Positions 53,487 to 62,571 of a stretch of 64,000 bases of DNA are shown piece by piece. Both the position numbers and the translations under genes were made by a program. This stretch comes from Arthrobacter sp. AZCC_0090. GTDB taxonomy: Bacteria; Actinomycetota; Actinomycetes; Actinomycetales; Micrococcaceae. The notes below the pieces were generated by a model. It saw only the letters and a program-made list of their open reading frames with translations, was not told the origin of the DNA and made no database searches. Position 1 is the first letter of the stretch, and each line of letters starts with the position of its first letter. The DNA is taken from NCBI RefSeq assembly GCF_014207375.1, contig NZ_JACHEE010000002.1:62001-126000 (forward strand). The letters are read 5' to 3'.

Positions 53487-54296
53487 CTACGCTCCTGCCT
53501 GCTCGGTAGTGCCCGCAGCTTCGGTGGGACGGGTAGCGGAAGCCGGGGTCAACGCGACGGTCCGCTTTTCGATGCGCTTCTCTGTGTCCGGTGCAAGCAC
53601 GACGCGCTGGACGAAGATGCCCGGGGTGTGGATGTTTTGCGGATCGAGCTCGCCTGGCTCTACGAGCTCTTCCACCTCGGCGATGGTGATCCTGGCCGCC
53701 ATGGCACACAACGGGTTGAAATTCATGGCCGTCGCGTGGAAAACGAGGTTCCCATGACGGTCGCCCTTCCAAGCATGGACCAGTCCAAAATCGGGTGTCA
53801 GGGATTCCTCCAGGACATAGTCCGCGCCGTTGAAGGTGCGCACTTCCTTCGGTGAGGATGCGATCGCAACGTTGCCGTCGGCGTCGTACTTTTGCGGAAG
53901 CCCGCCCTCCGAGACCTGAGTCCCGACGCCGGCCGCGGTGAAGAACGCGGGGATGCCGGCGCCGCCGGCGCGCAGTTTCTCGGCCAGGGTGCCTTGCGGG
54001 GTGAGAACGACCTCAAGCTCGCCGGCCAGGTACTGCCGCGCGAACTCCTTGTTCTCGCCAACATAGGAACTGATGGTCCGGCGGATGCGTCCGTCCCTGA
54101 GCAGGATGCCTAGGCCCCAGTCGTCCACTCCGCAGTTGTTGCTGACAGTTTCAAGGTCCTTGGTGCCTTGATCGTGGAGCGCGTCGATCAGCGCCACGGG
54201 GATTCCGCACAAGCCGAACCCTCCGACGGCGAGCGAGGCACCATCGTGGATGTCCTTCACCGCTTCCGCGGCGCTGGCAACAACTTTGTCAATCAT
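53487..54296 (-). CDS. scoA: 3-oxoacid CoA-transferase subunit A
   Basis: A 269-residue subunit A. The CoA-binding loop is [16 protein letters not shown] near residues 26-41, and [12 protein letters not shown] follows. A C-terminal Thr/Ala-rich tail of about 25 residues is unusual and looks unstructured. The gene is transcribed ahead of scoB in the same operon, 19 nt after the acyl-CoA dehydrogenase gene. Confidence 0.94.
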   Translation of the reverse strand: MIDKVVASAAEAVKDIHDGASLAVGGFGLCGIPVALIDALHDQGTKDLETVSNNCGVDDWGLGILLRDGRIRRTISSYVGENKEFARQYLAGELEVVLTPQGTLAEKLRAGGAGIPAFFTAAGVGTQVSEGGLPQKYDADGNVAIASSPKEVRTFNGADYVLEESLTPDFGLVHAWKGDRHGNLVFHATAMNFNPLCAMAARITIAEVEELVEPGELDPQNIHTPGIFVQRVVLAPDTEKRIEKRTVALTPASATRPTEAAGTTEQAGA

Positions 54297-54315
54297 CGTT
54301 TACCTTCCCTGACGG

Positions 54316-55479
54316 TTAAAGGCCCAGCTCGCGGGCGATGAGCATCAACTGGACCTCAGTGGTGCCTTCTCCGACTTCCAGGATCTTGGAGTCGCGGTAG
54401 TGGCGTGCCACCGTGAATTCGTTGATGAAGCCATAGCCACCGAACACCTGGGTGGCATCCCGTGCGTTGTCCATGGCTGCCTCGCCTGCGACCATCTTAG
54501 CGATGGCGGCTTCGGTCTTGAACGGCTTGCCGGCCAGCATCCTCGCGGCAGCATCGTAGTAGGCCAGGCGCGCTGTGTGGGCCCGTGCCTGCATGCGGGC
54601 GATCTTGAACTGGATGGCCTGGTACTTGCCGATGTTCTGTCCGAAGGCCACGCGTTCCTTGGCGTATTTCACGGACAAGTCGACGCAACCCTGGGCTGCG
54701 CCGGTGGCGAGCGCGGCGATGGCGATGCGGCCTTCGTCCAGGATGGACAGGAAGTTGGCGTAGCCCCGTCCCCGGACACCGAGCAGGTTCTCTTCGGGTA
54801 CCCGGACGTTGTTCAGTGTGAGCGGGTGGGTGTCGGAGGCGTTCCAGCCCACCTTGTTGTACGCCTTTTCCGCAGTGAAACCTGGCGTGTCGGTGGGAAC
54901 CAGGATGGTGGAGATTTCCTTCTTGATGCTCCCGTCTTTGCGTTCGTGCTGTCCGGTGACGGCGGTGACAGTGACGAGCCGGGTGATGTCGGTCCCGGAG
55001 TTGGTGATGAATTCCTTGTTGCCGTTGATGACCCAGCGGCCGTCCTCGAGGTGCGCGTTCGTTTTGGTGCCGCCGGCGTCCGAGCCGGCTTCCGGCTCGG
55101 TCAGGCCGAAACCTGCGAGCGCTTCGGCTGAGGTCAGCTGGGGCAGCCAATGTTCCTTTTGCGACTGGGTGCCGAAGCGGTACACCGGCATGGCGCCCAG
55201 CGAGACGCCCGCTTCGAGGGTGATCGCGACGGACTGGTCCACCCTGCCCAATTGTTCCAGCGCGAGGGCGAGCGCGAAGTAGTCCCCGCCCATGCCGCCG
55301 AACTCTTCAGGGAAGGGAAGGCCGAAAAGGCCCATCTCGCCCATCTGCTTGACTACCTCGTAGGGGAAGCTGTGTTCCTCGTCGTGCTTGGTGGACACAG
55401 GGGCAACTACCTCGTCGGCGAATTCCCGGACGGAGTCGCTGAGGTCCTGGTACTCCTCGGTGAGTTCAAAACTTGCCAT
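54316..55479 (-). CDS. Acyl-CoA dehydrogenase (branched-chain acyl-CoA type)
   Basis: A 387-residue FAD enzyme with GFGLTEPEAGSDAGG near residue 125, TNSGTDITR and the C-terminal LEVGEGTTEVQ. It occupies the place of FadE19 in mycobacterial leucine loci. The Glu of GEGTTEV is at the position used by short- and medium-chain dehydrogenases. Isovaleryl-CoA dehydrogenases typically have Ala there and use another Glu. The substrate may therefore be 2-methyl-branched or short straight-chain as well as isovaleryl-CoA. Confidence 0.88.
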   Translation of the reverse strand: MASFELTEEYQDLSDSVREFADEVVAPVSTKHDEEHSFPYEVVKQMGEMGLFGLPFPEEFGGMGGDYFALALALEQLGRVDQSVAITLEAGVSLGAMPVYRFGTQSQKEHWLPQLTSAEALAGFGLTEPEAGSDAGGTKTNAHLEDGRWVINGNKEFITNSGTDITRLVTVTAVTGQHERKDGSIKKEISTILVPTDTPGFTAEKAYNKVGWNASDTHPLTLNNVRVPEENLLGVRGRGYANFLSILDEGRIAIAALATGAAQGCVDLSVKYAKERVAFGQNIGKYQAIQFKIARMQARAHTARLAYYDAAARMLAGKPFKTEAAIAKMVAGEAAMDNARDATQVFGGYGFINEFTVARHYRDSKILEVGEGTTEVQLMLIARELGL

Positions 55480-55481
55480 GG

Positions 55482-57599
55482 CTAGACTTCCTCGTCTTTC
55501 TGGTCTTCTGTCGTTTCGCCCGTTGAGGCTTCAAGAGTGGATTCTTGGGTTGGTTCTGCCGCCACGTGGATAGTGGCGAGGACTTGGTCGGCCTTGACGA
55601 GGTCCCCGGTCTTGCTGCTGAGGTGCACGGTGCCGGACACCGAGGCCAGCAATTGGTGCTCCATCTTCATTGCCTCCACGGCAAGGAGAACATCACCCGC
55701 TTCCACGTGGTCGCCGTTGTGCACCGAAACGGACACGACGGTTCCCGGCATGGGAGACCGGACTTCGGGATCCGCTGCGCCTTCTTCGCGCTGAATGCCG
55801 GCGAGGATCCGTTGGAGCCGGGCCTCGCGGTCCAGGATCTCCAGCCGGCAGGACCAGCCTTCGCTGCCGAGCCAAAGTTCGTGTGTCCCACGCCCCGGAG
55901 ATGGCGAGCCGTGCGCGAAATGGTGCTCAACGCCGTCGAGCACCAGCCCCGCATGCCCTGCGGATCCGGGCCGCATTTCGGCAGCGTGCACGACGCCGTT
56001 ATCGACACGCGCCGTGAAGCCAGTCCCGTTCACGGTCAGCCCCACGGTGGCCAGGCCGCCGTCGGGACGTCCGATGGTGGTCTTCCACGGCGCGGGCGCG
56101 CCAACGCGCCAGCCATCGGCGGTGTTCCAGGGGACTGCCGCCCCTACCGGAGCCAGTTCTGAGCGGTTCAGCATCGCTGCGGCGATCAACTCGACGTCGG
56201 TCACTTGACGAAACGTCAGCCCGGGCAACTTGCGCTCGATCAGGCCGGTGTCGAGGCGGCCCGCGCGGACGTCGTCGTCGTTGATCAGGAGCCGCAGGTA
56301 CTCAACGTTCGTGTGCACACCCAGCAGCGTATAGTTCCCCAGAGCGTGGTCAAGGGTGTCCAGCGCCGCTTTGCGGTCAGAGCCCCAGGCAATGACCTTT
56401 GCGAGCATGGGATCGTAGTCGCCGGTGACGGACAGCCCCGGAAGCATGGCAGAGTCGACGCGGACATGCGGATCGTTGCTTGCCCGTTCCCGGAGCGTCA
56501 GAATCTCGCCGATGGATGGCATGAAACCGCGTTCGGGCACCTCTGCGTAGACGCGCGCCTCTACCGCGTGGCCGTCAAGCACGACGTCGGACTGCGCCAC
56601 TGTGAGAACTTCACGTGCGGCGATGCGCACTTGCCATTCGACGAGGTCGACACCGGTGACCATTTCCGTGACAGGGTGCTCCACCTGGAGACGAGTGTTC
56701 ATCTCCATGAAGAAGAAGTGTTCCGGGTCCTGGTCCGAGACGAGGAACTCGACCGTGCCCGCACCGCTGTACTTGACCGAGCGCGCAGCGTTACACGCTG
56801 CTTCGCCGATCCGCGCCCGGACCTCGGCACCGTTCGCGAGGGACTCCAGCAAGGGGGACGGAGCTTCCTCGATCACTTTCTGGTGGCGGCGCTGAAGGGA
56901 ACACTCGCGCTCGCCGAGATGAATCACGTTGCCGTGGTCGTCGGCGAGGACCTGGACCTCGATGTGCCGGGGCGATTGGATGAGCCGTTCCAGGAACAAG
57001 GTGTCATCGCCGAAGGCGCTCGCCGCGACGCGCCGGGCTGTCAGCAGCGTGGCTGCCATATCCTCGAGCCGTTCCACGATGTGCATGCCTTTGCCGCCGC
57101 CCCCGGCCGAAGGCTTGATGAGCAGCGGGAATCCGACGCCGGGCGCCGCTTCGATCAGTGCCTTGTCGCTCAGGCCGGGTTCGGCGATGCCCGGTACGCA
57201 CGGGACGCCGTAGGACATGACGTGGTTCTTGGAACGGATCTTGTCGCCCATGATCTCGATGGCGTCAATGCCGGGGCCGATGAACGCGATGCCAGCCGCG
57301 TCCAAGGCCTTGGCGAACTCCACATTTTCGGCCAGGAAGCCGTAGCCGGGATGGACGGCCTGAGCGCCGCTTTGCAGGCAAGCGTCGATGATCGCGTCTA
57401 TCCGCAGGTAACTGTCCGCCGCAGCGGCTGTGCCGATCCGGACGGCAGCGTCTGCTTCGCGCACGTGCCGGGCCCCGGCGTCGGCGTCTGAATAGACCGC
57501 CACCGAGCGGATGCCCATGGCTTTGAGGGTGCGGATGACGCGGCAGGCGATCTCGCCCCGGTTGGCGACAAGGACGGTGTCGAAAGGTGTGATCGTCAT
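55482..57599 (-). CDS. Biotin-dependent acyl-CoA carboxylase alpha subunit
   Basis: A 705-residue fusion of biotin carboxylase and carrier protein. The N-terminal VLVANRGEIACRVIRTL, the ATP loop SAGGGGKGMHIV, EVQVLADDHGN and MNTRLQVEHPVTE are biotin carboxylase motifs. The biotin attachment site VEAMKMEHQ lies near residue 640. A middle domain links them. With the next gene it fits methylcrotonyl-CoA carboxylase (AccA1/AccD1 of mycobacteria), placed in this locus next to the dehydrogenase. The start overlaps nothing and lies 4 nt before the beta-subunit stop. Confidence 0.9.
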   Translation of the reverse strand: MTITPFDTVLVANRGEIACRVIRTLKAMGIRSVAVYSDADAGARHVREADAAVRIGTAAAADSYLRIDAIIDACLQSGAQAVHPGYGFLAENVEFAKALDAAGIAFIGPGIDAIEIMGDKIRSKNHVMSYGVPCVPGIAEPGLSDKALIEAAPGVGFPLLIKPSAGGGGKGMHIVERLEDMAATLLTARRVAASAFGDDTLFLERLIQSPRHIEVQVLADDHGNVIHLGERECSLQRRHQKVIEEAPSPLLESLANGAEVRARIGEAACNAARSVKYSGAGTVEFLVSDQDPEHFFFMEMNTRLQVEHPVTEMVTGVDLVEWQVRIAAREVLTVAQSDVVLDGHAVEARVYAEVPERGFMPSIGEILTLRERASNDPHVRVDSAMLPGLSVTGDYDPMLAKVIAWGSDRKAALDTLDHALGNYTLLGVHTNVEYLRLLINDDDVRAGRLDTGLIERKLPGLTFRQVTDVELIAAAMLNRSELAPVGAAVPWNTADGWRVGAPAPWKTTIGRPDGGLATVGLTVNGTGFTARVDNGVVHAAEMRPGSAGHAGLVLDGVEHHFAHGSPSPGRGTHELWLGSEGWSCRLEILDREARLQRILAGIQREEGAADPEVRSPMPGTVVSVSVHNGDHVEAGDVLLAVEAMKMEHQLLASVSGTVHLSSKTGDLVKADQVLATIHVAAEPTQESTLEASTGETTEDQKDEEV

Positions 57600-57603
57600 G
57601 GGG

Positions 57604-59241
57604 TCACATCCTGAAGAGGCCGAAGGAGGTCTCCGGCAACGGTTGGCGGGAGACGGTGTCCAGGGCCATGCCCAGGACGCGCCGGGTGTCGGCGGGGTCG
57701 ATGATGCCGTCGTCCCAGAGCCGGGCGGTGGAGTAGTAGGGGCTGCCTTGGTCCTCGTACTGCTGCTTGATGGGGGCCTTGAAAGCTTCCTCGTCTTCAG
57801 CCGACCATTCCTCGCCGCGTGCCTCGTACTGGTCCCGTTTGACGGTGGCCAGCACGCTGGAGGCCTGGTTCCCGCCCATGACCGAAATCCTGCTTGCCGG
57901 CCACATCCACAGGAACCGCGGCGAGTAGGCCCGCCCGCACATCGAGTAGTTGCCCGCACCGAAGGAACCGCCGATCACCACTGTCAGCTTGGGCACACGG
58001 GCAGTGGCGACTGCGGTGACCATCTTGGCGCCGTTCTTGGCGATGCCGCCGTGCTCGTAGTCCTTGCCGACCATGAAGCCGGAGAGGTTCTGCAGGAAGA
58101 CCAGCGGAATGCCGCGCTGGTCGCACAGCTCGATGAAGTGCGCGCCCTTGAGCGCAGACTCGCTGAACAGCACCCCGTTGTTCGCCACGATGCCCACGGG
58201 GTGGCCATGCAGCTTCGCGAACCCCGTCACCAGGGTGGCGCCGTAGTTCTTCTTGAACTCATGAAACCTGGAGCCGTCAACGAGCCGGGCAATGACCTCA
58301 CGAACGTCATATTGCGCGTTGACATCCGTGGGAACGGCACCATAGATCTCGCCCGGGTCCACCACGGGCTCGACGGCGGTGTCCACGTCCCATGCGGGGG
58401 CGGCCGGCTTGGGGAGGGTGGAGACGATGTCGCGGACGATTTGCAGCGCATGTTCATCGTTCTCGGCAAGGTGGTCCGTCACACCCGAAATCCTTGAGTG
58501 GACGTCCCCGCCGCCGAGCTCCTCGGCCGTGACGATCTCACCGATGGCTGCCTTCACCAGCGGCGGCCCGCCGAGGAAGATGGTGCCTTGGTTGCGGACG
58601 ATCACGGTTTCATCGCTCATGGCCGGGACGTAAGCACCACCCGCGGTGCAGGATCCCATCACCGAGGCAATCTGCGGGATCTTGGCCGCGGACATACGCG
58701 CCTGGTTGAAGAAGATCCGGCCGAAATGCTCCTTGTCCGGGAACACTTCGTCCTGCTTGGGCAGGAACGCTCCCCCGGAATCCACCAGGTAGACGCAGGG
58801 CAGTTTGTTCTCCAGGGCTATTTCCTGGGCCCGGAGGTGCTTCTTCACCGTCATCGGGTAGTACGTCCCGCCCTTGACCGTGGCGTCGTTGGACACCACC
58901 ATCACCTGGCGGCCGTGCACCAGGCCGATCCCCGCAATGACCCCGGCACCGGGCGAATCATCGTTGTACATCCCGTTGGCCGCCAGCGGGGCGATCTCCA
59001 GGAACGGGCTGCCTTCGTCCAGCAAGTAGTTGATGCGCTCCCGTGGCAACAGCTTCCCCCGGGAGATGTGCCGCTCACGCGACTTCTCCGGTCCACCGAG
59101 GGCAGCCACGGCAAGGCGCTTCTTCAGCTCGTGCACCAGGGACAGCTGCGCTTCCGCATTAGCCGCGAACTGATCGCTGCTGGCATCCAGCTGGCTGACG
59201 AGTGTCTCCATCGACTGCGTCCCATCCCGGCCAATGGCCAT
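57604..59241 (-). CDS. Acyl-CoA carboxylase beta subunit (methylcrotonyl-CoA type)
   Basis: A 545-residue carboxyltransferase with crotonase-like halves: [16 protein letters not shown] near 85, [15 protein letters not shown] near 200 and [20 protein letters not shown] near 425. Its companion alpha gene is 4 nt downstream. ATG 59241 is used, but METLVSQ starting at 59211 is possible. The 5' side carries an inverted repeat at 59244-59263 and faces a divergent TetR gene. Propionyl-CoA specificity cannot be excluded by eye. Confidence 0.9.
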   Translation of the reverse strand: MAIGRDGTQSMETLVSQLDASSDQFAANAEAQLSLVHELKKRLAVAALGGPEKSRERHISRGKLLPRERINYLLDEGSPFLEIAPLAANGMYNDDSPGAGVIAGIGLVHGRQVMVVSNDATVKGGTYYPMTVKKHLRAQEIALENKLPCVYLVDSGGAFLPKQDEVFPDKEHFGRIFFNQARMSAAKIPQIASVMGSCTAGGAYVPAMSDETVIVRNQGTIFLGGPPLVKAAIGEIVTAEELGGGDVHSRISGVTDHLAENDEHALQIVRDIVSTLPKPAAPAWDVDTAVEPVVDPGEIYGAVPTDVNAQYDVREVIARLVDGSRFHEFKKNYGATLVTGFAKLHGHPVGIVANNGVLFSESALKGAHFIELCDQRGIPLVFLQNLSGFMVGKDYEHGGIAKNGAKMVTAVATARVPKLTVVIGGSFGAGNYSMCGRAYSPRFLWMWPASRISVMGGNQASSVLATVKRDQYEARGEEWSAEDEEAFKAPIKQQYEDQGSPYYSTARLWDDGIIDPADTRRVLGMALDTVSRQPLPETSFGLFRM

Positions 59242-59243
59242 CT

Positions 59244-59263
59244 CAGTTAGTACCGCATAACTG
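59244..59263. promoter_or_regulatory. Inverted repeat upstream of the carboxylase beta gene
   Basis: CAGTTA-N8-TAACTG ends directly at the gene's 5' side (start at 59241), and a weaker GTTA-N8-TAAC lies about 9 bp away in the 120-bp divergent gap. The nearby TetR gene at 59363 is the likely binder. Confidence 0.45.
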
Positions 59264-59362
59264 GAATTTAGGTTAGTCTCTATTAACTGTGTTGTCCATC
59301 ACCTCGGAACTGGGCTCACCCCGGGATCGGCGCTGAATTGGACGCTTGCAAAAGGAGGAATT

Positions 59363-59992
59363 GTGGTCACCTTCCAGCGGAGCTCCGAGCAGGACGGCCA
59401 GGCACTGACCCAGAGAAGCCAGGCCAAGGAAACGCGGCGCAAGGCTCTCCTGGCCGCCGCAGCCGGGCTGTTCGCCGCCGACGGTTTCAACCGCGTGTCC
59501 CTCGAGGACTTGGGAGCCGCAGCAGGCGTCAGCGGACCTGCCGTGTACCGGCATTTCCCCGGAAAACAGGCCGTCCTTGCCGAACTGCTGCTAAGCGTGA
59601 GCCGCAACCTGCTCGACGGCGGCCGCACCGTGGCGTCCGAAGCCCCCGATGCCGAAGCCGCGTTGCGTGGACTGGTGGAATTCCATGTGGACTTCGCCCT
59701 CAGCAATCCCGATGTCATCCGCGTCCAGGACCGCGACTTCAGCAACCTCAACGACGCCGACCAAGCCGAAGTGCGCGCCCTCCAGCGCAACTACGTGGAA
59801 CTGTGGGTGGGCGTCCTCGGCGAACTGCATCCGGACACCGATCCTACGGAGCTACGGGTCCGGGCCCACGCAGCCTTCGGCCTGATCAACTCGACCCCCC
59901 ACTCGGTCCGGCACCACGGCCGACGCATGGCGGCCAAAAGCGCCCGGCCCATCCTCGAACGCATGGCACTCGCCGCTCTGACCGCCCCCTAA
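59363..59992 (+). CDS. TetR-family regulator of the catabolic locus
   Basis: A 209-residue regulator with an N-terminal helix-turn-helix (LLAAAAGLFAADGFNRVSLE, then LGAAAGVSGPAVYRHF) and a TetR-type ligand domain with a WVGVLGE-like segment. It faces the carboxylase beta gene across 120 bp, like the divergent TetR gene next to the mycobacterial locus, and so likely represses it until an acyl-CoA accumulates. GTG 59363 has AAAGGAGG 4-5 nt upstream. A repeat hairpin follows. Confidence 0.86.
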   Translation: MVTFQRSSEQDGQALTQRSQAKETRRKALLAAAAGLFAADGFNRVSLEDLGAAAGVSGPAVYRHFPGKQAVLAELLLSVSRNLLDGGRTVASEAPDAEAALRGLVEFHVDFALSNPDVIRVQDRDFSNLNDADQAEVRALQRNYVELWVGVLGELHPDTDPTELRVRAHAAFGLINSTPHSVRHHGRRMAAKSARPILERMALAALTAP

Positions 59993-60017
59993 CAGCGGCT
60001 AACCCCAACCCAACCGA

Positions 60018-60083
60018 CCCAACTGACTCGCAGTAGATGTCGCTATAACGCGTTTTAGCGACATCTACTGCGAGTCAGTTGGG
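60018..60083. terminator. Perfect 27-bp stem hairpin between convergent genes (dispersed repeat, copy 2)
   Basis: The arms at 60018-60044 and 60057-60083 are perfectly complementary with a 12-nt loop. The right arm ends CTACTGCGAGTCAGTTGGG, identical to copy 1 at 44809-44827. It lies between the tetR stop and the 3' end of the E2 gene, so it may serve both directions. Confidence 0.75.
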
Positions 60084-60109
60084 CTAGACGGGGTTAGGAC
60101 GGAGGCGGG

Positions 60110-61564
60110 TTAGACCATCGTGATGACGGTCGCCGGGTCAGACAGGATCGCGCCTAGGTCGGCCAGGAATCTCGAGCCTTGTTCACCGTCCACCAGCCGG
60201 TGGTCGAAGGACAAGCTCAGAGACATCACTTGGCGCACCGCGAGTTCGTCGTTGTGCACCCAAGGAGCCTTGCGCACCGACCCCAGCGCGACTATTGCAG
60301 CCTCGCCCGGGTTCAAGATGGGGGTTCCTGCGTCGATCCCGAAGACTCCGATGTTCGTGATCGAGATAGTTCCACCCGACAAGTCTGACGGGGAGGTCTT
60401 GCCGGAACGCGCCGTGTCCGTGAGCTCCGACAAGGCCGTGGACAGTTCCAGCAGCGTCATCTTGTCCGCGTCTTTGATGTTGGGAACTGTTAGCCCCCGC
60501 GGCGTGGCTGCCGCGATGCCCAGGTTCACGTAGTTGAACTGCACGATCTCCTGTGCACCTTCGTCCCAACGGGAGTTCAGCGTCGGGTTTCTACGCAGGG
60601 CAATCAGCACCGCCTTGGCCGCGATGGTCAAGGGCGTGAGCTTGTACCCGGCAAACTCGCGACTGGCTTTGAGCCGCGCCAGCAGCTCCATGGTAGGCGT
60701 GACGTCAATGGTCAAGAACTCCGTCACGTGCGGCGCCGTAAAAGCACTTTGCACCATGGCAGCGGCCGTGAACTTGCGGACGCCCTTGATAGGGGTGCGG
60801 GTCTCGCGTTCAGCGGAAACCCCGACGGCGGGCCCTGAGGCCGGGGCGACCTCAGGAGCGGAGACCTGAACCTGTGACCCAGCCGCGAAGTCCTGGACAT
60901 CCGAACGAGTGATGAGCCCCGCCGGCCCGGTTCCCTTGATCAGTTCAAGGTCAATTCCCAGGTCCCTCGCCAACTTGCGGACCGGAGGGGTGGATCGCGG
61001 ACGCTCTTGTTCCGCCGTCGGCTCGTTTGGAGCCGCGGTCGGCGCGGTCGGTGCGGGGACAGGAGCCGGCTGTCCGGCTGCCGGGGCGGGCCCGCCTTCG
61101 GCGATGCCCCCGCCAATAGCTCGCGGGCGACGGGCAGGCCGTCCCGACTTTTCGACGACGGCGCCGTAGCCCACAAGGTTCGGCTCGCGTTTCGCCGGGG
61201 CGCCAACCGGGCTCCCTGTGCCGACGGGCTCACTTGACGTGCGCGCATCGGAGCCGGCGACTCCGGCAGTGGCTGCGCTGGGCGCGGTTCCGTTCGGCGG
61301 CGGGGCTGCGACATCGTCGACTTCGAAGGAAACGATCGGCTTGCCGACCTCCACAACGGAACCGGCTTGTTCATGCAAGGCAGCCACGGTTCCTGCGAAG
61401 GGCGAGGGAAGCTCAACCACGGCCTTGGCCGTTTCCACCTCGGCAATGACTTGGTTCAGGGTCACGGTGTCCCCCACCGCAACCTTCCAGCTGAGAATTT
61501 CCGACTCGGTGAGTCCTTCGCCGAGGTCCGGAAGCCTGAATTCCTTGATCATCGTGGCGCTCAT
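60110..61564 (-). CDS. bkdC: Branched-chain alpha-keto acid dehydrogenase E2 (dihydrolipoyl acyltransferase)
   Basis: A 484-residue E2. The lipoyl domain has its Lys in VETAKAVVELPSP near residue 48. An Ala/Pro linker and a peripheral subunit-binding domain (RKLARDLGIDLELIKGTGPAGLITRSDV) follow. The catalytic domain ends with SFDHRLVDGEQGSRFLADL (catalytic His). The 4-nt overlap with the next upstream gene shows coupling. Its acyl specificity (isovaleryl and relatives) is inferred from the locus rather than from sequence. Confidence 0.92.
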   Translation of the reverse strand: MSATMIKEFRLPDLGEGLTESEILSWKVAVGDTVTLNQVIAEVETAKAVVELPSPFAGTVAALHEQAGSVVEVGKPIVSFEVDDVAAPPPNGTAPSAATAGVAGSDARTSSEPVGTGSPVGAPAKREPNLVGYGAVVEKSGRPARRPRAIGGGIAEGGPAPAAGQPAPVPAPTAPTAAPNEPTAEQERPRSTPPVRKLARDLGIDLELIKGTGPAGLITRSDVQDFAAGSQVQVSAPEVAPASGPAVGVSAERETRTPIKGVRKFTAAAMVQSAFTAPHVTEFLTIDVTPTMELLARLKASREFAGYKLTPLTIAAKAVLIALRRNPTLNSRWDEGAQEIVQFNYVNLGIAAATPRGLTVPNIKDADKMTLLELSTALSELTDTARSGKTSPSDLSGGTISITNIGVFGIDAGTPILNPGEAAIVALGSVRKAPWVHNDELAVRQVMSLSLSFDHRLVDGEQGSRFLADLGAILSDPATVITMV

Positions 61565-62571
61565 CCTTCCAGGCCGCTCAGGGAGTTGCCGCGGCCGAGT
61601 GCCCGGTCCACACCGTCAAGGATCCTGTCCAGATCCGGCAAATGGTGCATCTCAAGCTTTGAGTACGGGTACGGGATGTCGAAGCCTGTGATCCGGACTG
61701 GCGCCGATTCAAGGTAATTGAAGCAACGCTCGGTGATGCTCGCGGCGATTTCCGCGCCGAGCCCACCGGACTGCGCCGCCTCATGCGTGATGACCAGCCT
61801 GCCGGTCTTGCGGACGGACGCCTCCACTGCCGGGAAGTCGATCGGAGCCAGCGAGCGCAGGTCGATAACCTCCACGGAGATTCCCTCATCGGAGGCAGCC
61901 ATGGCCGCGTCACTGGCGGTCTTCACGAGCGGGCCATACGTCACCAAGGTGACATCGCTGCCGGAGGAGACCACCCTGGCCTTTTCCATGGACAGCGCAG
62001 TGGAAAGATCTGCGGTCTCATCGACGTCGCCCTTGTCGTGGTAGCGGCGCTTGGGCTCGAAATACAGCACCGGATCGTCCGAGGCGATGGCCTGCTGGAT
62101 CATGGTGTAGGCATCTTGCGGGTTGGAGACGCTAATAACGCGCAGTCCCGAGGTATGGGTGAAGTAGGCCTCCGGGGATTCGGAGTGGTGTTCCGGTGAA
62201 CCGATCCCGCCGCCAAACGGAACGCGGATGGTGATGGGCATCTTCACGCGGCCTTGCGTCCGGTAGTGCATCTTGGCGACCTGGCTGACAATCTGGTCGA
62301 ACGCCGGGTAGATGAAGCCGTCGAATTGGATTTCGCACACGGGACGGTAGCCTCGGTAGGCCAGGCCAACAGCGGTGCCGATGATGGCAGATTCAGCCAA
62401 AGGGGTGTCGACCACCCGGTGCTTGCCGAAGTCTTTCTGGAGGCCGTCGGTCACCCGGAAGACGCCGCCGAGCGCCCCGATGTCTTCACCCATCAGGATG
62501 ATTTTGGGATCGCTTTCGAGGGACTTGCGCAAGCCGGCGTTGATGGCGCGGGCGAATGTCAGCTTGCTCAT
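61561..62571 (-). CDS. bkdB: Branched-chain alpha-keto acid dehydrogenase E1 beta
   Basis: A 336-residue transketolase-type subunit. The N-terminal ILMGEDIGALGGVFRVTDGL and the FPRHHSESPEAYF-like GGIGSPEHHSESPEAYFTHT segment match E1beta. VITHEAAQSGGLGAEIAA is in the C-terminal domain. It pairs with E1alpha to decarboxylate keto acids with thiamine diphosphate. It overlaps E1alpha by 1 nt and E2 by 4 nt. Confidence 0.93.
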   Translation of the reverse strand: MSKLTFARAINAGLRKSLESDPKIILMGEDIGALGGVFRVTDGLQKDFGKHRVVDTPLAESAIIGTAVGLAYRGYRPVCEIQFDGFIYPAFDQIVSQVAKMHYRTQGRVKMPITIRVPFGGGIGSPEHHSESPEAYFTHTSGLRVISVSNPQDAYTMIQQAIASDDPVLYFEPKRRYHDKGDVDETADLSTALSMEKARVVSSGSDVTLVTYGPLVKTASDAAMAASDEGISVEVIDLRSLAPIDFPAVEASVRKTGRLVITHEAAQSGGLGAEIAASITERCFNYLESAPVRITGFDIPYPYSKLEMHHLPDLDRILDGVDRALGRGNSLSGLEG

